In this document: positions 52,222 to 60,644 of the stretch, piece by piece | How positions within the stretch are numbered: position 1 is the first letter of the stretch | Layout of the letters: the number at the start of each line of letters is the position of its first letter | Origin: Gammaproteobacteria bacterium | GTDB taxonomy: Bacteria; Pseudomonadota; Gammaproteobacteria; Nevskiales; Nevskiaceae | Assembly: GCA_026398875.1 (NCBI GenBank) | Contig: JAPLSB010000017.1 | Span: 248,001 to 312,000 of the forward strand | Length of the DNA stretch: 64,000 bases | Direction of reading: 5' to 3' | Translations under genes and position numbers: made by a program | The notes under the pieces: model-generated | Told to the model about the DNA's origin: nothing | Database searches by the model: none | Seen by the model: the letters and a program-made list of their open reading frames with translations, nothing else

Positions 52222-52655
52222 AGATGCTTGGCAAAGGCTTAGTTGGACTGGCTGCATCCGCGATGGCGCTAGGCTCGGCGGTAGCGCTGGAGGTGTCAGC
52301 CGATGACCGAAGGATTGCCCTCGAGTTGGCAGTCCAGACGCAGCGAGCTGTGATGGCAGCAAAGGCGGCATTCGACCGCAACAGCACGCACCCGCTTGAG
52401 CACATCATCAAGCCACTTCGAACCGCCGCCGAGCGCTGGGACAATGAACGGCGCGTTCCGGATCAGGTGAAGGACACCCACCTAGGCTGCAAGTCGGCGG
52501 TAGCGAATCTGCGCACGCTGGCGAACGAGCGTTATGTGCTGAAGACCTCGACCATCAAATCTGCTTGGCGGGAGCAGGTAAAAAAGCATCTTGCGGACGA
52601 TTTGGCCTCTTGCGAGGCCAGCATCAAGAAACCGACGGTTCATTACATCAGCTAG
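52218..52655 (+). CDS. Small exported protein cotranscribed with the repressor
   Basis: 145 residues. Clear signal peptide (MKMLGKGLVGLAASAMALGSAVALEVS), then a helical mature part with two Cys (LGCKSAV, LASCEAS) that could form a disulfide. The ATG overlaps the repressor stop by 4 bases, so it should be made in the lysogen. No family recognised. Candidate superinfection-exclusion or lysogenic-conversion factor (inference from position and export). Confidence 0.75.
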   Translation: MKMLGKGLVGLAASAMALGSAVALEVSADDRRIALELAVQTQRAVMAAKAAFDRNSTHPLEHIIKPLRTAAERWDNERRVPDQVKDTHLGCKSAVANLRTLANERYVLKTSTIKSAWREQVKKHLADDLASCEASIKKPTVHYIS

Positions 52656-52658
52656 CGC

Positions 52659-52868
52659 TCAGACGAGAACGTACTCGCCCGGCTCGAGGTGAAACCAGCT
52701 GCTCTTGGTAGGCCGCAGCGGGTCGGTTTGCAGCAGCACCCGGATCGCGTCATCCGAGCCGTGGGTCGCGGGGGCCTCGTTGATGACCTGGCCGACCATG
52801 TTCCAGGCAGGCACTTCGATGAACTCGCCGATCAGGCTCAGGTCGGGGCGGACGGTGGTGTGGGTCAT
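52659..52868 (-). CDS. Small hypothetical protein
   Basis: 69 residues, MTHTTVRPDLSLIGEFIEVPAWNMVGQVINEAPATHGSDDAIRVLLQTDPLRPTKSSWFHLEPGEYVLV, beta-rich. Opposite strand to the repressor unit and just after it; start site without a strong ribosome-binding site. Likely cargo; function unknown. Confidence 0.55.
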   Translation of the reverse strand: MTHTTVRPDLSLIGEFIEVPAWNMVGQVINEAPATHGSDDAIRVLLQTDPLRPTKSSWFHLEPGEYVLV

Positions 52869-52964
52869 GGCGTGCTCGCGGGGGGTTGGCGTGCACACCA
52901 TTGCTCCGACGTCGCGCCATAGCGAACAAAACTTTGGCTGCTGCGTGACGCGTGTCACCTGAAG

Positions 52965-54005
52965 CTACTCCTCTCCGAGGAGTTTCAGCAGCTCCGCGTC
53001 GGTCGGTTTTCTGGCGCTCGTCACAGTCGCATCCCGAATCGAGTCGCGGTAGCGCTCAGCGTCGATGGAAAGCCAGATGATTTCTTTTTTCCACTCTGCT
53101 GCGGAAATGACATCGCGCTGCTTGGATGACAGCTCAATTGGAACGTCAGCTGTGAGCGTCTCCGCTGAGCCTAGGTCCTCCACTTTTATCCGAAAGCCAG
53201 CCCCCCGGTCGGTGTCGACTCGAAGAATCCGGTAGATGCCCGAAATCGCGACCGCCTGCGCCAATGCACGATCAGGCCTAGTGATCTGTCGCGCCTGTTC
53301 ACCGGTTAACTCGACGCCCCCATTGGTGATGCGGTCTGCTGGCCGCATCGCCTTGAGAATGCGATTCTCGGTTTCAAGCCGATCGTTCTTCGCCGTCATG
53401 AGCTCACTTGCCATATGGAATGCATCGGCGAGGATATTGGCTCGTTTCGTTTCTTCCTGACTCAGCTGTACGGTCTTCAGAGCATCTGTCTCTGCCTGCC
53501 GTTGAGCCACGTACTGCTTGTAAAGCTCCGGCGCAGTAAAGGTCAGCGCGAGACCAAGCACCAATACAACCACCTGAGTTGAAGACATTTTCTTGGCCGC
53601 CTCCGAAGCGAAAACGGCGAACTGCTTCGCCAGCTCGGCCACAAAGTCGGATGACCCTTGACCGACCTTTACGACAAGTTCCAACTGATCTCGTTCATCG
53701 TCACGAAGTCGCTGTGACGCGGGAGTACCGTAGCGAACGTTCGCATAGGCTCTTTGCAGATCGCGATGGTACTCAAGGAGCGGTCCCATGATTAGCGCGG
53801 GGACTGAGGAGTCCCAGTCACGTCCTTTCACGTTAAATGTCAGCTGAGGCCAGCCCTCGAACTTCATTTCCCCGATTGGGGGAATAGGCAGGTTTTTCGT
53901 CGCAGCCTCGAGCCACGACCAAGCTTCGTCAGCACTGGTGATGGTCAGTTCGATTGGATCTCTTGCGGCTGCTAGCTCAGCTGAGTATTTCGCCACGGTC
54001 CCCAT
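52965..54005 (-). CDS. Membrane protein of unknown function (probable cargo/moron gene)
   Basis: 346 residues. A soluble N-terminal part (1-140), one transmembrane helix (MSSTQVVVLVLGLALTFTAPELYKQYV, about 140-166), a coiled-coil-like stretch (QAETDALKTVQLSQEETKRANILADAFHMASELMTAKNDRLETENRILKAM), and a beta-rich C-terminal domain. Base composition is visibly more AT-rich than neighbours. Single gene on the opposite strand between the repressor unit and the lysis genes, a typical slot for prophage-carried exclusion or defence genes. Family not recognised. Confidence 0.8.
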   Translation of the reverse strand: MGTVAKYSAELAAARDPIELTITSADEAWSWLEAATKNLPIPPIGEMKFEGWPQLTFNVKGRDWDSSVPALIMGPLLEYHRDLQRAYANVRYGTPASQRLRDDERDQLELVVKVGQGSSDFVAELAKQFAVFASEAAKKMSSTQVVVLVLGLALTFTAPELYKQYVAQRQAETDALKTVQLSQEETKRANILADAFHMASELMTAKNDRLETENRILKAMRPADRITNGGVELTGEQARQITRPDRALAQAVAISGIYRILRVDTDRGAGFRIKVEDLGSAETLTADVPIELSSKQRDVISAAEWKKEIIWLSIDAERYRDSIRDATVTSARKPTDAELLKLLGEE

Positions 54006-54013
54006 CCGTAGAA

Positions 54014-54054
54014 GTAACGAAAATCATTATGTAACAAGACTTTTCACGGTTACA
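54014..54054. promoter_or_regulatory. Repeated GTAAC sites upstream of the rightward late block
   Basis: GTAAC at 54014-54018 and 54031-54035, and its complement at 54049-54053. The last two form TGTAAC-N13-GTTACA (54030-54054). They lie in the 275-base AT-richer gap before the holin-like gene, a reasonable binding region for the Mor-type activator that must switch on the lysis/packaging block. The rest of 54006-54280 shows no gene. Confidence 0.4.
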
Positions 54055-54280
54055 TACAGACGCGTGAACAGCGTCACTGAATTGGGACGAGATCAGGAAC
54101 GTGTGGGTAAGCAGCGGATGACGCCGTTATCGACACCCGCCCGACGAAGCATTTCCTCGGCTGACCGGCCCCCGCGCGCGCGCAACCATGCGCGACACCA
54201 GCATCCGCAACAGGTGCTGCCCGCCCGGAGCCGCGCATGCTGCGACCATCCCTGCTTTTTCCCGTGCCCGTGGCCCCGTG

Positions 54281-54502
54281 ATGGCCACCGGCAAGCACTG
54301 GCTGCGTAGCCGCACCATCCTGATCAACCTGGCTGTGGCGGTGCTGGCCGTGGCGATCGACAACCTGCACCTGCTGGGGCCGGTGCTGAGCCCGCGCGTG
54401 TTCGCAGCCGTGGCCTACGTGCTGCCGATCGTGAACGTGGTGCTGCGCGTGGTTACCCACCAGCCGCTGACCTTGCGCGCTGGTCGGCAGGATCAACCGT
54501 GA
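54281..54502 (+). CDS. Putative holin-like membrane protein
   Basis: 73 residues with a basic N-terminus (MATGKHWLRSRTI) and two hydrophobic helices (LINLAVAVLAVAIDNLHLL and VFAAVAYVLPIVNVVLRVV). Size, topology and location just before the spanin genes fit a phage holin. The ATG at 54281 begins the conserved-looking part; the stop overlaps the next GTG start. Confidence 0.65.
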   Translation: MATGKHWLRSRTILINLAVAVLAVAIDNLHLLGPVLSPRVFAAVAYVLPIVNVVLRVVTHQPLTLRAGRQDQP

Positions 54503-54978
54503 TTTCGGCCTGGCTGGGCGCTAGGGGCGTGGCCGCCGCGTTCCGCATTGGCCGCTGGCTACTGATAGTGGCCGCCTTCTGCGCACCGTTCTGGCTGGCC
54601 TGGCGCGCCGGCTACAACACCCGGTCTGCCGAGATTCAGGAAGCGCAGACGCGAGATACCGCTACGCAGATGGCGTGGCTGGTTGACCAGCACGAGCGCA
54701 ACGCCCAGCTGGCGGGCGACTACGTGCTGCGCCGGGCCGCCACACGCACCCGGTACCTACAGGTTTTCAGGAGCATTCCCGATGTCACATCCGAATTCCG
54801 CCCGGCCCCCGGCGCGCCGCTGCAGCCGATTCCTGGCTGTGTGTTCACTGGCGGCGCTGTGCGCCTGTGGAACCGCGCCCTCGAAGGGGCCGCTGATGAT
54901 TCCGCAGCCGCCGGCCGAGTACCTGCTGCCGCCGGAACCGCCGGTGCCGCTGATCCCGAACTGCACGGCGGCCGCTGA
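54499..54978 (+). CDS. Rz-like inner-membrane spanin
   Basis: 159 residues from GTG 54499. A single N-terminal transmembrane helix (GRWLLIVAAFCAPFWLAW), a periplasmic coiled-coil-like part (RSAEIQEAQTRDTATQMAWLVDQHERNAQL) and the segment DVTSEFRPAPGAPLQPIPGCVFTGGAVRLWNRAL. Its end overlaps the o-spanin in another frame. It joins inner and outer membrane in lysis. Confidence 0.78.
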   Translation: MISAWLGARGVAAAFRIGRWLLIVAAFCAPFWLAWRAGYNTRSAEIQEAQTRDTATQMAWLVDQHERNAQLAGDYVLRRAATRTRYLQVFRSIPDVTSEFRPAPGAPLQPIPGCVFTGGAVRLWNRALEGAADDSAAAGRVPAAAGTAGAADPELHGGR

Positions 54979-55102
54979 CGAGGATGCCTGCATCCCGCCG
55001 GACCAGCTGCTGGAGAACCACGTGCTGAACGCGGAGGCCTGCTTCAACACGCGCGAGCAGCTGCAGCGGCTGATCGACTGGCACCGGCAGGCTGCACCGT
55101 GA
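54782..55102 (+). CDS. Rz1-like outer-membrane spanin lipoprotein (nested in Rz)
   Basis: 106 residues in the reading frame offset from Rz. It has a signal RRCSRFLAVCSLAALCACG with lipobox around LAALCAC, then a Pro-rich mature start (PQPPAEYLLPPEPPVPLIPN) typical of Rz1. The ATG at 54782 lies within Rz, and the gene extends 124 bases beyond it. The stop overlaps the DUF2730 start (GTGA). Confidence 0.8.
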   Translation: MSHPNSARPPARRCSRFLAVCSLAALCACGTAPSKGPLMIPQPPAEYLLPPEPPVPLIPNCTAAADEDACIPPDQLLENHVLNAEACFNTREQLQRLIDWHRQAAP

Positions 55103-55443
55103 CCGGCTTGGACCTGAGTGCCGGCGAGGTGTGGTCGATCGCGACAGGGCTGTGCAGCGCGGGGTCGGTGGCTTACCTGTGGCTGACCCGCCGCAGCAAC
55201 GTGACCAACGAGACGATCAGCAAAATCGAAGACCGCATCGGCGAGGCCGAGACGCGGCTGACCACCGTGGAGCAGGCGCAGGCGCATTCGCCCACGACCG
55301 ATGACCTGACGGCGATCCGGAGCGACATCTCGGAGCTGGCTCGCGAAGTAGCCGGGCTTGCGGGAAACGTGAAAGCCGAGCTCGGCGGATTGAATCGCCA
55401 GCTCGGGCTCATCCAGGAACACCTGCTGAACCGGAGCGCCTGA
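55099..55443 (+). CDS. DUF2730 family phage protein (Mu gp25-like)
   Basis: 114 residues. One N-terminal transmembrane segment (WSIATGLCSAGSVAYLWLTRR) and a long coiled coil (NETISKIEDRIGEAETRLTTVEQAQAH...LAREVAGLAGNVKAELGGLNRQLGLIQEHLL). It lies before the gp26-like and TerS genes, the Mu order. Role unknown. Confidence 0.85.
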   Translation: MTGLDLSAGEVWSIATGLCSAGSVAYLWLTRRSNVTNETISKIEDRIGEAETRLTTVEQAQAHSPTTDDLTAIRSDISELAREVAGLAGNVKAELGGLNRQLGLIQEHLLNRSA

Positions 55444-55444
55444 C

Positions 55445-55747
55445 ATGCCGAAAGACTTCCGGCAAACCCTGAGTGAAGACCGCCGGCTGGTGATCCTGCG
55501 GTTGCTGGCCGAGGTGGACGGCTATGAGGCGAACAGCAGCGTGCTGCAGGCCGCGCTCGAAAGCTACGGCCACACGTTGAGCCGCGACAGCGTGCACACC
55601 GAGCTGGCCTGGCTCAGCGAACAGGGCCTGACCAGCACCGCACCGCTGGCCAGCATCGTGGTGGCCCGGCTAACGCCACGCGGGCTCGACGTGGCGCAGG
55701 GCCGCGCCACGGTGCCCGGCGTGAAGCGGCCAGGCCCGGGCGCATGA
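55445..55747 (+). CDS. VpaChn25_0724-like phage protein (Mu gp26-like)
   Basis: 100 residues. LSEDRRLVILRLLAEVDGYEANSSVLQAALESYGHTLSRDSVHTELAWLSEQGL is a winged-helix pattern known from the gene between DUF2730 and DUF3486 in Mu-like phages. A regulator of the packaging block is possible. Confidence 0.85.
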   Translation: MPKDFRQTLSEDRRLVILRLLAEVDGYEANSSVLQAALESYGHTLSRDSVHTELAWLSEQGLTSTAPLASIVVARLTPRGLDVAQGRATVPGVKRPGPGA

Positions 55748-56298
55748 GCCGCAAGCCTTCCATCGCCAAGCTGGACCCGGCCCTGAAAGCGGAGCTGGAC
55801 GCGCTGCTGCGCGACGGCCGCCACACGATTGCCGAGATCACCGCGCACCTGCGCGCGCTCGGCGCACCGGTCAGCAAGAGCGCGATTGGCCGCTACCACC
55901 AGAAGTTCGACCAGATCGGCAAGCGCATGCGCGAAAGCCGCGAGCTGGCGGCGGTGTGGGCGGAACGTATCGGCAAGGAGCCGCAGGGCGATATCGGCCG
56001 CGTGGTGATGGAAATGCTGCGCACGCTCGCGTTCGACGTGACGCTGGATCTGACCGAAGACGATGCCGAGACCGGCATCCCGAAGGCGCTGCTGGAGCCG
56101 AAGGCGATCGGCGCACTGGCGCTGGCCATGCAGCGCCTGGAATCGGCAACCAAGACCAGCTTTGAACGCGAGTTGAAGGCGCGTAAAGCGGCGCTGGAAG
56201 AGGCGGCGCAGGTGGTGGAGAAGATCGCGGCCAAGGGCGGCATGAAGGCCGAGACGCGCGAGGCAATCAAGCGCGGAATTTTGGGTATCGCCGCGTGA
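55744..56298 (+). CDS. Terminase small subunit (DUF3486, Mu gp27-like)
   Basis: 184 residues. An HTH-like N-terminus (LDPALKAELDALLRDGRHTIAEITAHLRALGAPVSKSAIGRYHQKF) for DNA recognition and a helical C-terminus for oligomerisation. Overlaps TerL by 4 bases. Confidence 0.9.
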   Translation: MSRKPSIAKLDPALKAELDALLRDGRHTIAEITAHLRALGAPVSKSAIGRYHQKFDQIGKRMRESRELAAVWAERIGKEPQGDIGRVVMEMLRTLAFDVTLDLTEDDAETGIPKALLEPKAIGALALAMQRLESATKTSFERELKARKAALEEAAQVVEKIAAKGGMKAETREAIKRGILGIAA

Positions 56299-57815
56299 GC
56301 GCGCCGGATGTCCTGTTGCCGTACCAGCAGCGCTGGGTGGCGGATGAATCTCAGGTGGCGGTGGCCGAAAAGAGCCGCCGTGTTGGCCTGAGCTGGGGCG
56401 AAGCCTGCGCCAGCGTGCTCGATGCCAGCTACGAGTCCGGCATGGATTGCTGGTACGTGGGCTACAACAAGGACATGGCGCAGGAGTTCATCCGCGACTG
56501 CGCGTTCTGGGCCAAGCACTTCAACGTGGTGGCCGCCGAAGTGGAAGAGGTGCTGATCGACGACGAAGACCAGGACATCCTGAGCTTCCAGATCCGCTTC
56601 GCCAGCGGCAAGCGCATCACCGCGCTCAGCAGCCGCCCTTCAAACCTGCGCGGCAAGCAGGGCCGCGTGATCATCGACGAGGCCGCGTTCCACGACCGTC
56701 TCGATGAGCTGTTGAAAGCCGCGATGGCGTTGCTGATGTGGGGCGGCAAGGTGCGGATCATCTCCACCCACGATGGCGAGGAGAACCCGTTCAACGAGCT
56801 GGTCAAGGACATCCGCGCCGGCCGCAAGCCCTACAGCCTGCATCGCATCACGCTCGACGATGCGTTAGGCGAAGGGCTGTACCAGCGCATCTGCCTGAAG
56901 CTAGGCCGGCCGTGGACGGCCGAGGCTGAGGCCGCCTGGCGCGACGAGCTGGTGAAGTTCTACGGCGACGCCAGCGAGGAGGAGCTGTTCTGCGTGCCCT
57001 CGCGCGGTGGAGGCGTGTGGCTGCCGCGCGTGTTGATCGAGGCACGCATGAAGCCAGGGCGGAAGATCGTGCGCTGGCGCGCACCGGACGGCATGGAGCT
57101 GTGGCCGGAACACAGCCTGAAAGCTGACGTGCGCGACTTCTGCGAGCGCGAGCTGCGCCCGCTGCTGGATGCCCTGAACCCGAAGCTGCCCAGCGCTTTC
57201 GGCCTGGACTTCGCGCGGGTGAGTGACCTGAGCGTGATCGCCCCACTGCAGATCGACGCGCTGCGGCGCGACTTTCCATTCCTGGTGGAGCTGGGCAACG
57301 CACCGTTCAAGGCGCAGGAGCAGATCCTGTTCTATCTGGCGGACCGTCTTCCGCGCTTCAGCCACGGCATGTGCGATGCCGGCGGCAACGGCGCCTATCT
57401 AGCCGAGGTGGCGAAGCAGCGCTACGGCGAGACGCGCATCACTGAGGTGAAGTTCAACGAGACCTGGTACCGCGAGAACACCGGCCCGTTCAAGGCGGCC
57501 TTCGAAGACGACACGCTGAGCCTGCCGGCCGACGAAGACGTGGCCGGCGATCTCGCCACGTTCCGCCTGGTGCGTGGCGTACCGCGCGTGCCGGATCTTC
57601 GCGTCACCGACCAGCGCGGCCAGAAGCGCCACGGCGACGCCGGCATTGCGATGCTGCTGGCCCATGCGGCCTCACGCCAGGAGCTTTATCAGCCCTACGT
57701 TTACGACCCGATCAAGCTGACCCGCAAGGGCGGCATCACCGGCGGGCGCGATGGCGACGATTACCGCGCGATCCGCACCACTGGCGGGTTCCGCGCCCGT
57801 TCTGGAGTCAACTGA
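56295..57815 (+). CDS. Terminase large subunit (Mu gp28-like)
   Basis: 506 residues. ATPase part with VAEKSRRVGLSWGEA (motor loop) and Walker B VIIDEAAF; a C-terminal nuclease fold with GLDFARVSDLSVI and MCDAGGNGAYLAE carrying candidate metal-binding Asp residues. It packages DNA by the headful route beginning at a phage end. Confidence 0.94.
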   Translation: MSAPDVLLPYQQRWVADESQVAVAEKSRRVGLSWGEACASVLDASYESGMDCWYVGYNKDMAQEFIRDCAFWAKHFNVVAAEVEEVLIDDEDQDILSFQIRFASGKRITALSSRPSNLRGKQGRVIIDEAAFHDRLDELLKAAMALLMWGGKVRIISTHDGEENPFNELVKDIRAGRKPYSLHRITLDDALGEGLYQRICLKLGRPWTAEAEAAWRDELVKFYGDASEEELFCVPSRGGGVWLPRVLIEARMKPGRKIVRWRAPDGMELWPEHSLKADVRDFCERELRPLLDALNPKLPSAFGLDFARVSDLSVIAPLQIDALRRDFPFLVELGNAPFKAQEQILFYLADRLPRFSHGMCDAGGNGAYLAEVAKQRYGETRITEVKFNETWYRENTGPFKAAFEDDTLSLPADEDVAGDLATFRLVRGVPRVPDLRVTDQRGQKRHGDAGIAMLLAHAASRQELYQPYVYDPIKLTRKGGITGGRDGDDYRAIRTTGGFRARSGVN

Positions 57816-57817
57816 AA

Positions 57818-59401
57818 ATGGCCATCGTCGACCAGTTCGGCCGCCCCATCGTCATCGCCGATCTCAAGCGCGAGATCGCCACCCCGCAGGTCACCGGCGT
57901 GCGCCAGGTGTGGCAATCCAGCATCGCGCTCGGGCTGACACCGGCCGGGCTGGCCAATGTGCTGCGCAGCGCGGCCGAGGGCGATCACGACAGCTACCTG
58001 ACGCTGGCTGAGGAAATGGAGGAGCGCGATCCGCACTACGCGGCCGTGCTGGCCAACCGCAAGCAGGCGGTGAGCGGCTTGCAGGTGACGGTGGAGGCGG
58101 TGGATGAATCCGCACCGGCCATGCGCCATACCGAGCTGCTGGAAGCACTGGTTGCGATGCCGGCATTCGAAGCGATGCTGGAAGAGCAGCTGGACGCGCT
58201 GGGCAAGGGCTACAGCGTCAACGAGATCATCTGGGATACCAGCGAGCGGCAATGGATGCCGAAAGCGTTCGAGCACCGCGACCCGCGCTGGTTCCAGTTC
58301 GACCGGGCATCGCAGCGCGAGCTGCACCTGCGCGATGCCGCAAACCTCACCGATGGCGTACCGCTGGCGCCGTACAAGTTCCTGGCACACCTGCCGCGCA
58401 TCAAGACTGGGCTGCCGATCCGCGGCGGCCTGGCCCGCGTGGTGGCGTTCGCCTGGATCTGCAAGGCATACGCCCTGAAAGACTGGGTGGCGTTCGCCGA
58501 AGTGTTCGGCATGCCGCTGCGCATCGGCCGCTACGGTGCCACCGCGAACGATGACGACATCCGGGTGCTGAAGATGGCCGTGGCAAACATCGGCACCGAT
58601 GCAGCGGCCGTGCTGCCGGAATCGATGAAGATCGAGTTCCAGGAGGTGAGCAAGACCGGCGGCGGCGCTGACGTGTTCGAGCGCCTGTGTGCCTACATCG
58701 ACCGGCAGATCAGCAAGGCCGTGCTCGGCCAGACGATGACCACCGAAAGCGGCGGCGGCAGCGGGCTGGCGCAGGCCAAGGTGCACAACGAAGTGCGCCA
58801 GGACATCCAGAAAAAAGATGCCAAGCAGCTAGCCGCCACCATCAACGCCATGCTGGTGCGCCCGATCATCGACCTGAACTTTGGGCCGCAGAAGACGTAC
58901 CCGCGCATCTGCCTGAACGTGCCGGAGCCGGAAGACCTGGCGGGCCTCGTGACCGCGCTGAAGGAACTGGTGCCGCTTGGCCTGCGCGTTGAGCAGAGTG
59001 TGATCCGCGACAAGTTCGGGCTGCCGGAGCCGGCGGATGATGCCGAGCTGCTGTCGGCGCCTGCGCGCCGTGAGCGCGCTTCGGGTTCCGAGCCGCCGGA
59101 CGATGACGCCGATCCGGCCGCGCCACCGGCCAAGGCCCGCAACGCCGCCACGAAGCCGGCACCGCCGACCACGTCGGACGAGCAGGCCAGCCGCATGGTG
59201 CGCGAGGGCGACCCGGTGGTGGGCGCGCTGGTGGCCCCAATCGAGCAGATGCTGGCCGCCTCGAACTCGTTCGAGGAGTTCCGCGAAAAGCTGCTGGATG
59301 CCTACACGGATCTCGACGACAAGGCGCTGGCCGAGCTGCTGACCCAGGGCCTGACCGCAGCACATCTGGCCGGCCGCTACGAGCTACTGCTGGGCGTTTG
59401 A
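57818..59401 (+). CDS. Portal protein (DUF935, Mu gp29-like)
   Basis: 527 residues. NVLRSAAEGDHDSYLTLAEEMEERDPHYAAVLANRKQAVSGL and LGKGYSVNEIIWDTSERQWMPKAFEHRDPRWFQFD are diagnostic of the DUF935 portal family. It forms the dodecameric DNA channel at the head vertex. It starts 3 bases after the TerL stop. Confidence 0.94.
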   Translation: MAIVDQFGRPIVIADLKREIATPQVTGVRQVWQSSIALGLTPAGLANVLRSAAEGDHDSYLTLAEEMEERDPHYAAVLANRKQAVSGLQVTVEAVDESAPAMRHTELLEALVAMPAFEAMLEEQLDALGKGYSVNEIIWDTSERQWMPKAFEHRDPRWFQFDRASQRELHLRDAANLTDGVPLAPYKFLAHLPRIKTGLPIRGGLARVVAFAWICKAYALKDWVAFAEVFGMPLRIGRYGATANDDDIRVLKMAVANIGTDAAAVLPESMKIEFQEVSKTGGGADVFERLCAYIDRQISKAVLGQTMTTESGGGSGLAQAKVHNEVRQDIQKKDAKQLAATINAMLVRPIIDLNFGPQKTYPRICLNVPEPEDLAGLVTALKELVPLGLRVEQSVIRDKFGLPEPADDAELLSAPARRERASGSEPPDDDADPAAPPAKARNAATKPAPPTTSDEQASRMVREGDPVVGALVAPIEQMLAASNSFEEFREKLLDAYTDLDDKALAELLTQGLTAAHLAGRYELLLGV

Positions 59402-59402
59402 C

Positions 59403-60644
59403 GTGGCGACGGCTTACGGCAGCCTGCCGTTCAGGGAACAGATCGCGTTCTTCCGGCAGAAGCTGAACCTGCCGACCCGCAGCTACACCGATATCCAGGG
59501 CGCGCAGCACGATCAGGCGTTCGTCGTGGCCGGCGCGATGAAGGCGGATCTGCTGGCCGACCTTCGCACCGCCGTCGACCGGGTGGTCGCCGAGGGCATC
59601 GGCTTCGAAGCCTTCAAGGCCGATTTCAAGGGCATCGCGGCGAAGCACGGCTGGGCCTATACCGGCGGCTCGAACTGGCGGGCGCAGGTGATCTACGAGA
59701 CCAACCTGAACCAGAGCTACAACGCCGGCCGGGAAGTGCAGATGGCCGACCCGGCGCTGCGCAAGCGCCGGCCGTTCGGCCTGTACAAGCACTACGCCAG
59801 CCCGAACGAGCGGCCTGAGCACGTGGCCTGGGACGGCATGGTGGTGGCGCTGGATGACCCGTGGTGGTCATCGCACAGCCCGGCCAACGGCTGGGGCTGC
59901 AAGTGCAAGAAGTTCATGGTGAGCGCGCGCGATGTCGAGCGGCGCGGCTTGACGGTGACGCCGGGGCCGCCGATCGATTACGAGGACCGCGTGATCGGCA
60001 AGCGCAGCGGCAACCCGCAGACGGTGCGCGTGCCGAAAGGCATCGATCCTGGCTTCCAGTACGCGCCGGGCCGGCGCTTTCATCCGAACCTGGACAAGTA
60101 CCCGGAGCCGATCGCGCGCGGTGTGGTGGCGCAGAACCTGCGCACTGGCGTGTTCGAGCGGTGGCACCAAAGCATCGAAAGCCGGGTGGCTGCCGCCCGG
60201 CCCCAGCCTGAACTTGTCGATCTGCCGAAGCCGGCATTGATCCGCGCGCTTCGCCAGCGTCTGGCGCAGCAAGAGCAGTTCGCCGTCGCGGTGTTATCGC
60301 CAGCCAACCGCGAGTTGCTCGCGGTCAAGACGCAGACCGTGCACGTGTCCGACTACGACCTGATCAAGCAGGCGGTGTCGCGCGAAGGCCAGGAAATGGC
60401 TGCGTCTGACTACTTTCAGGTGCAGCGAGTCATCGACGAAGCCAGCGTCGTAATCCGGGAAAGCGAGGCAATCACGGTGTGGGTTCGGCGCGGCGACGAC
60501 TACCTGCAGGTCGTGCTGCAGCAGACCGAGAGCGGCCAAGGCCTGTATCTCAAGTCGTTCCGTCGTAGCTCGCCGAAAGACGTGGCGCGGGAGCGAAAGC
60601 GAGCGAGCAGCAAGGGCTACCCGGTACTGAAGGATGAGGGGTGA
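59403..60644 (+). CDS. Minor head protein gpF-like with C-terminal PBECR-type nuclease-like domain
   Basis: 413 residues from GTG 59403. Residues about 1-250 are the Mu gp30/F-like head morphogenesis domain (RAQVIYETNLNQSYNAGREVQ...HYASPNERPEHVAWDGMV...NGWGCKCKKFMVS). Residues about 275-413 look like a phage barnase-EndoU-colicin-RelE-like (PBECR) nuclease domain: VKTQTVHVSDYDLIKQAV, DYFQVQRVIDEASVVI and VWVRRGDDYLQVVLQQTE..GLYLKSFRRSSPKDVARERKR. Being part of a head protein, it could be injected with DNA. The domain call is from pattern, not alignment. Confidence 0.85.
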   Translation: MATAYGSLPFREQIAFFRQKLNLPTRSYTDIQGAQHDQAFVVAGAMKADLLADLRTAVDRVVAEGIGFEAFKADFKGIAAKHGWAYTGGSNWRAQVIYETNLNQSYNAGREVQMADPALRKRRPFGLYKHYASPNERPEHVAWDGMVVALDDPWWSSHSPANGWGCKCKKFMVSARDVERRGLTVTPGPPIDYEDRVIGKRSGNPQTVRVPKGIDPGFQYAPGRRFHPNLDKYPEPIARGVVAQNLRTGVFERWHQSIESRVAAARPQPELVDLPKPALIRALRQRLAQQEQFAVAVLSPANRELLAVKTQTVHVSDYDLIKQAVSREGQEMAASDYFQVQRVIDEASVVIRESEAITVWVRRGDDYLQVVLQQTESGQGLYLKSFRRSSPKDVARERKRASSKGYPVLKDEG

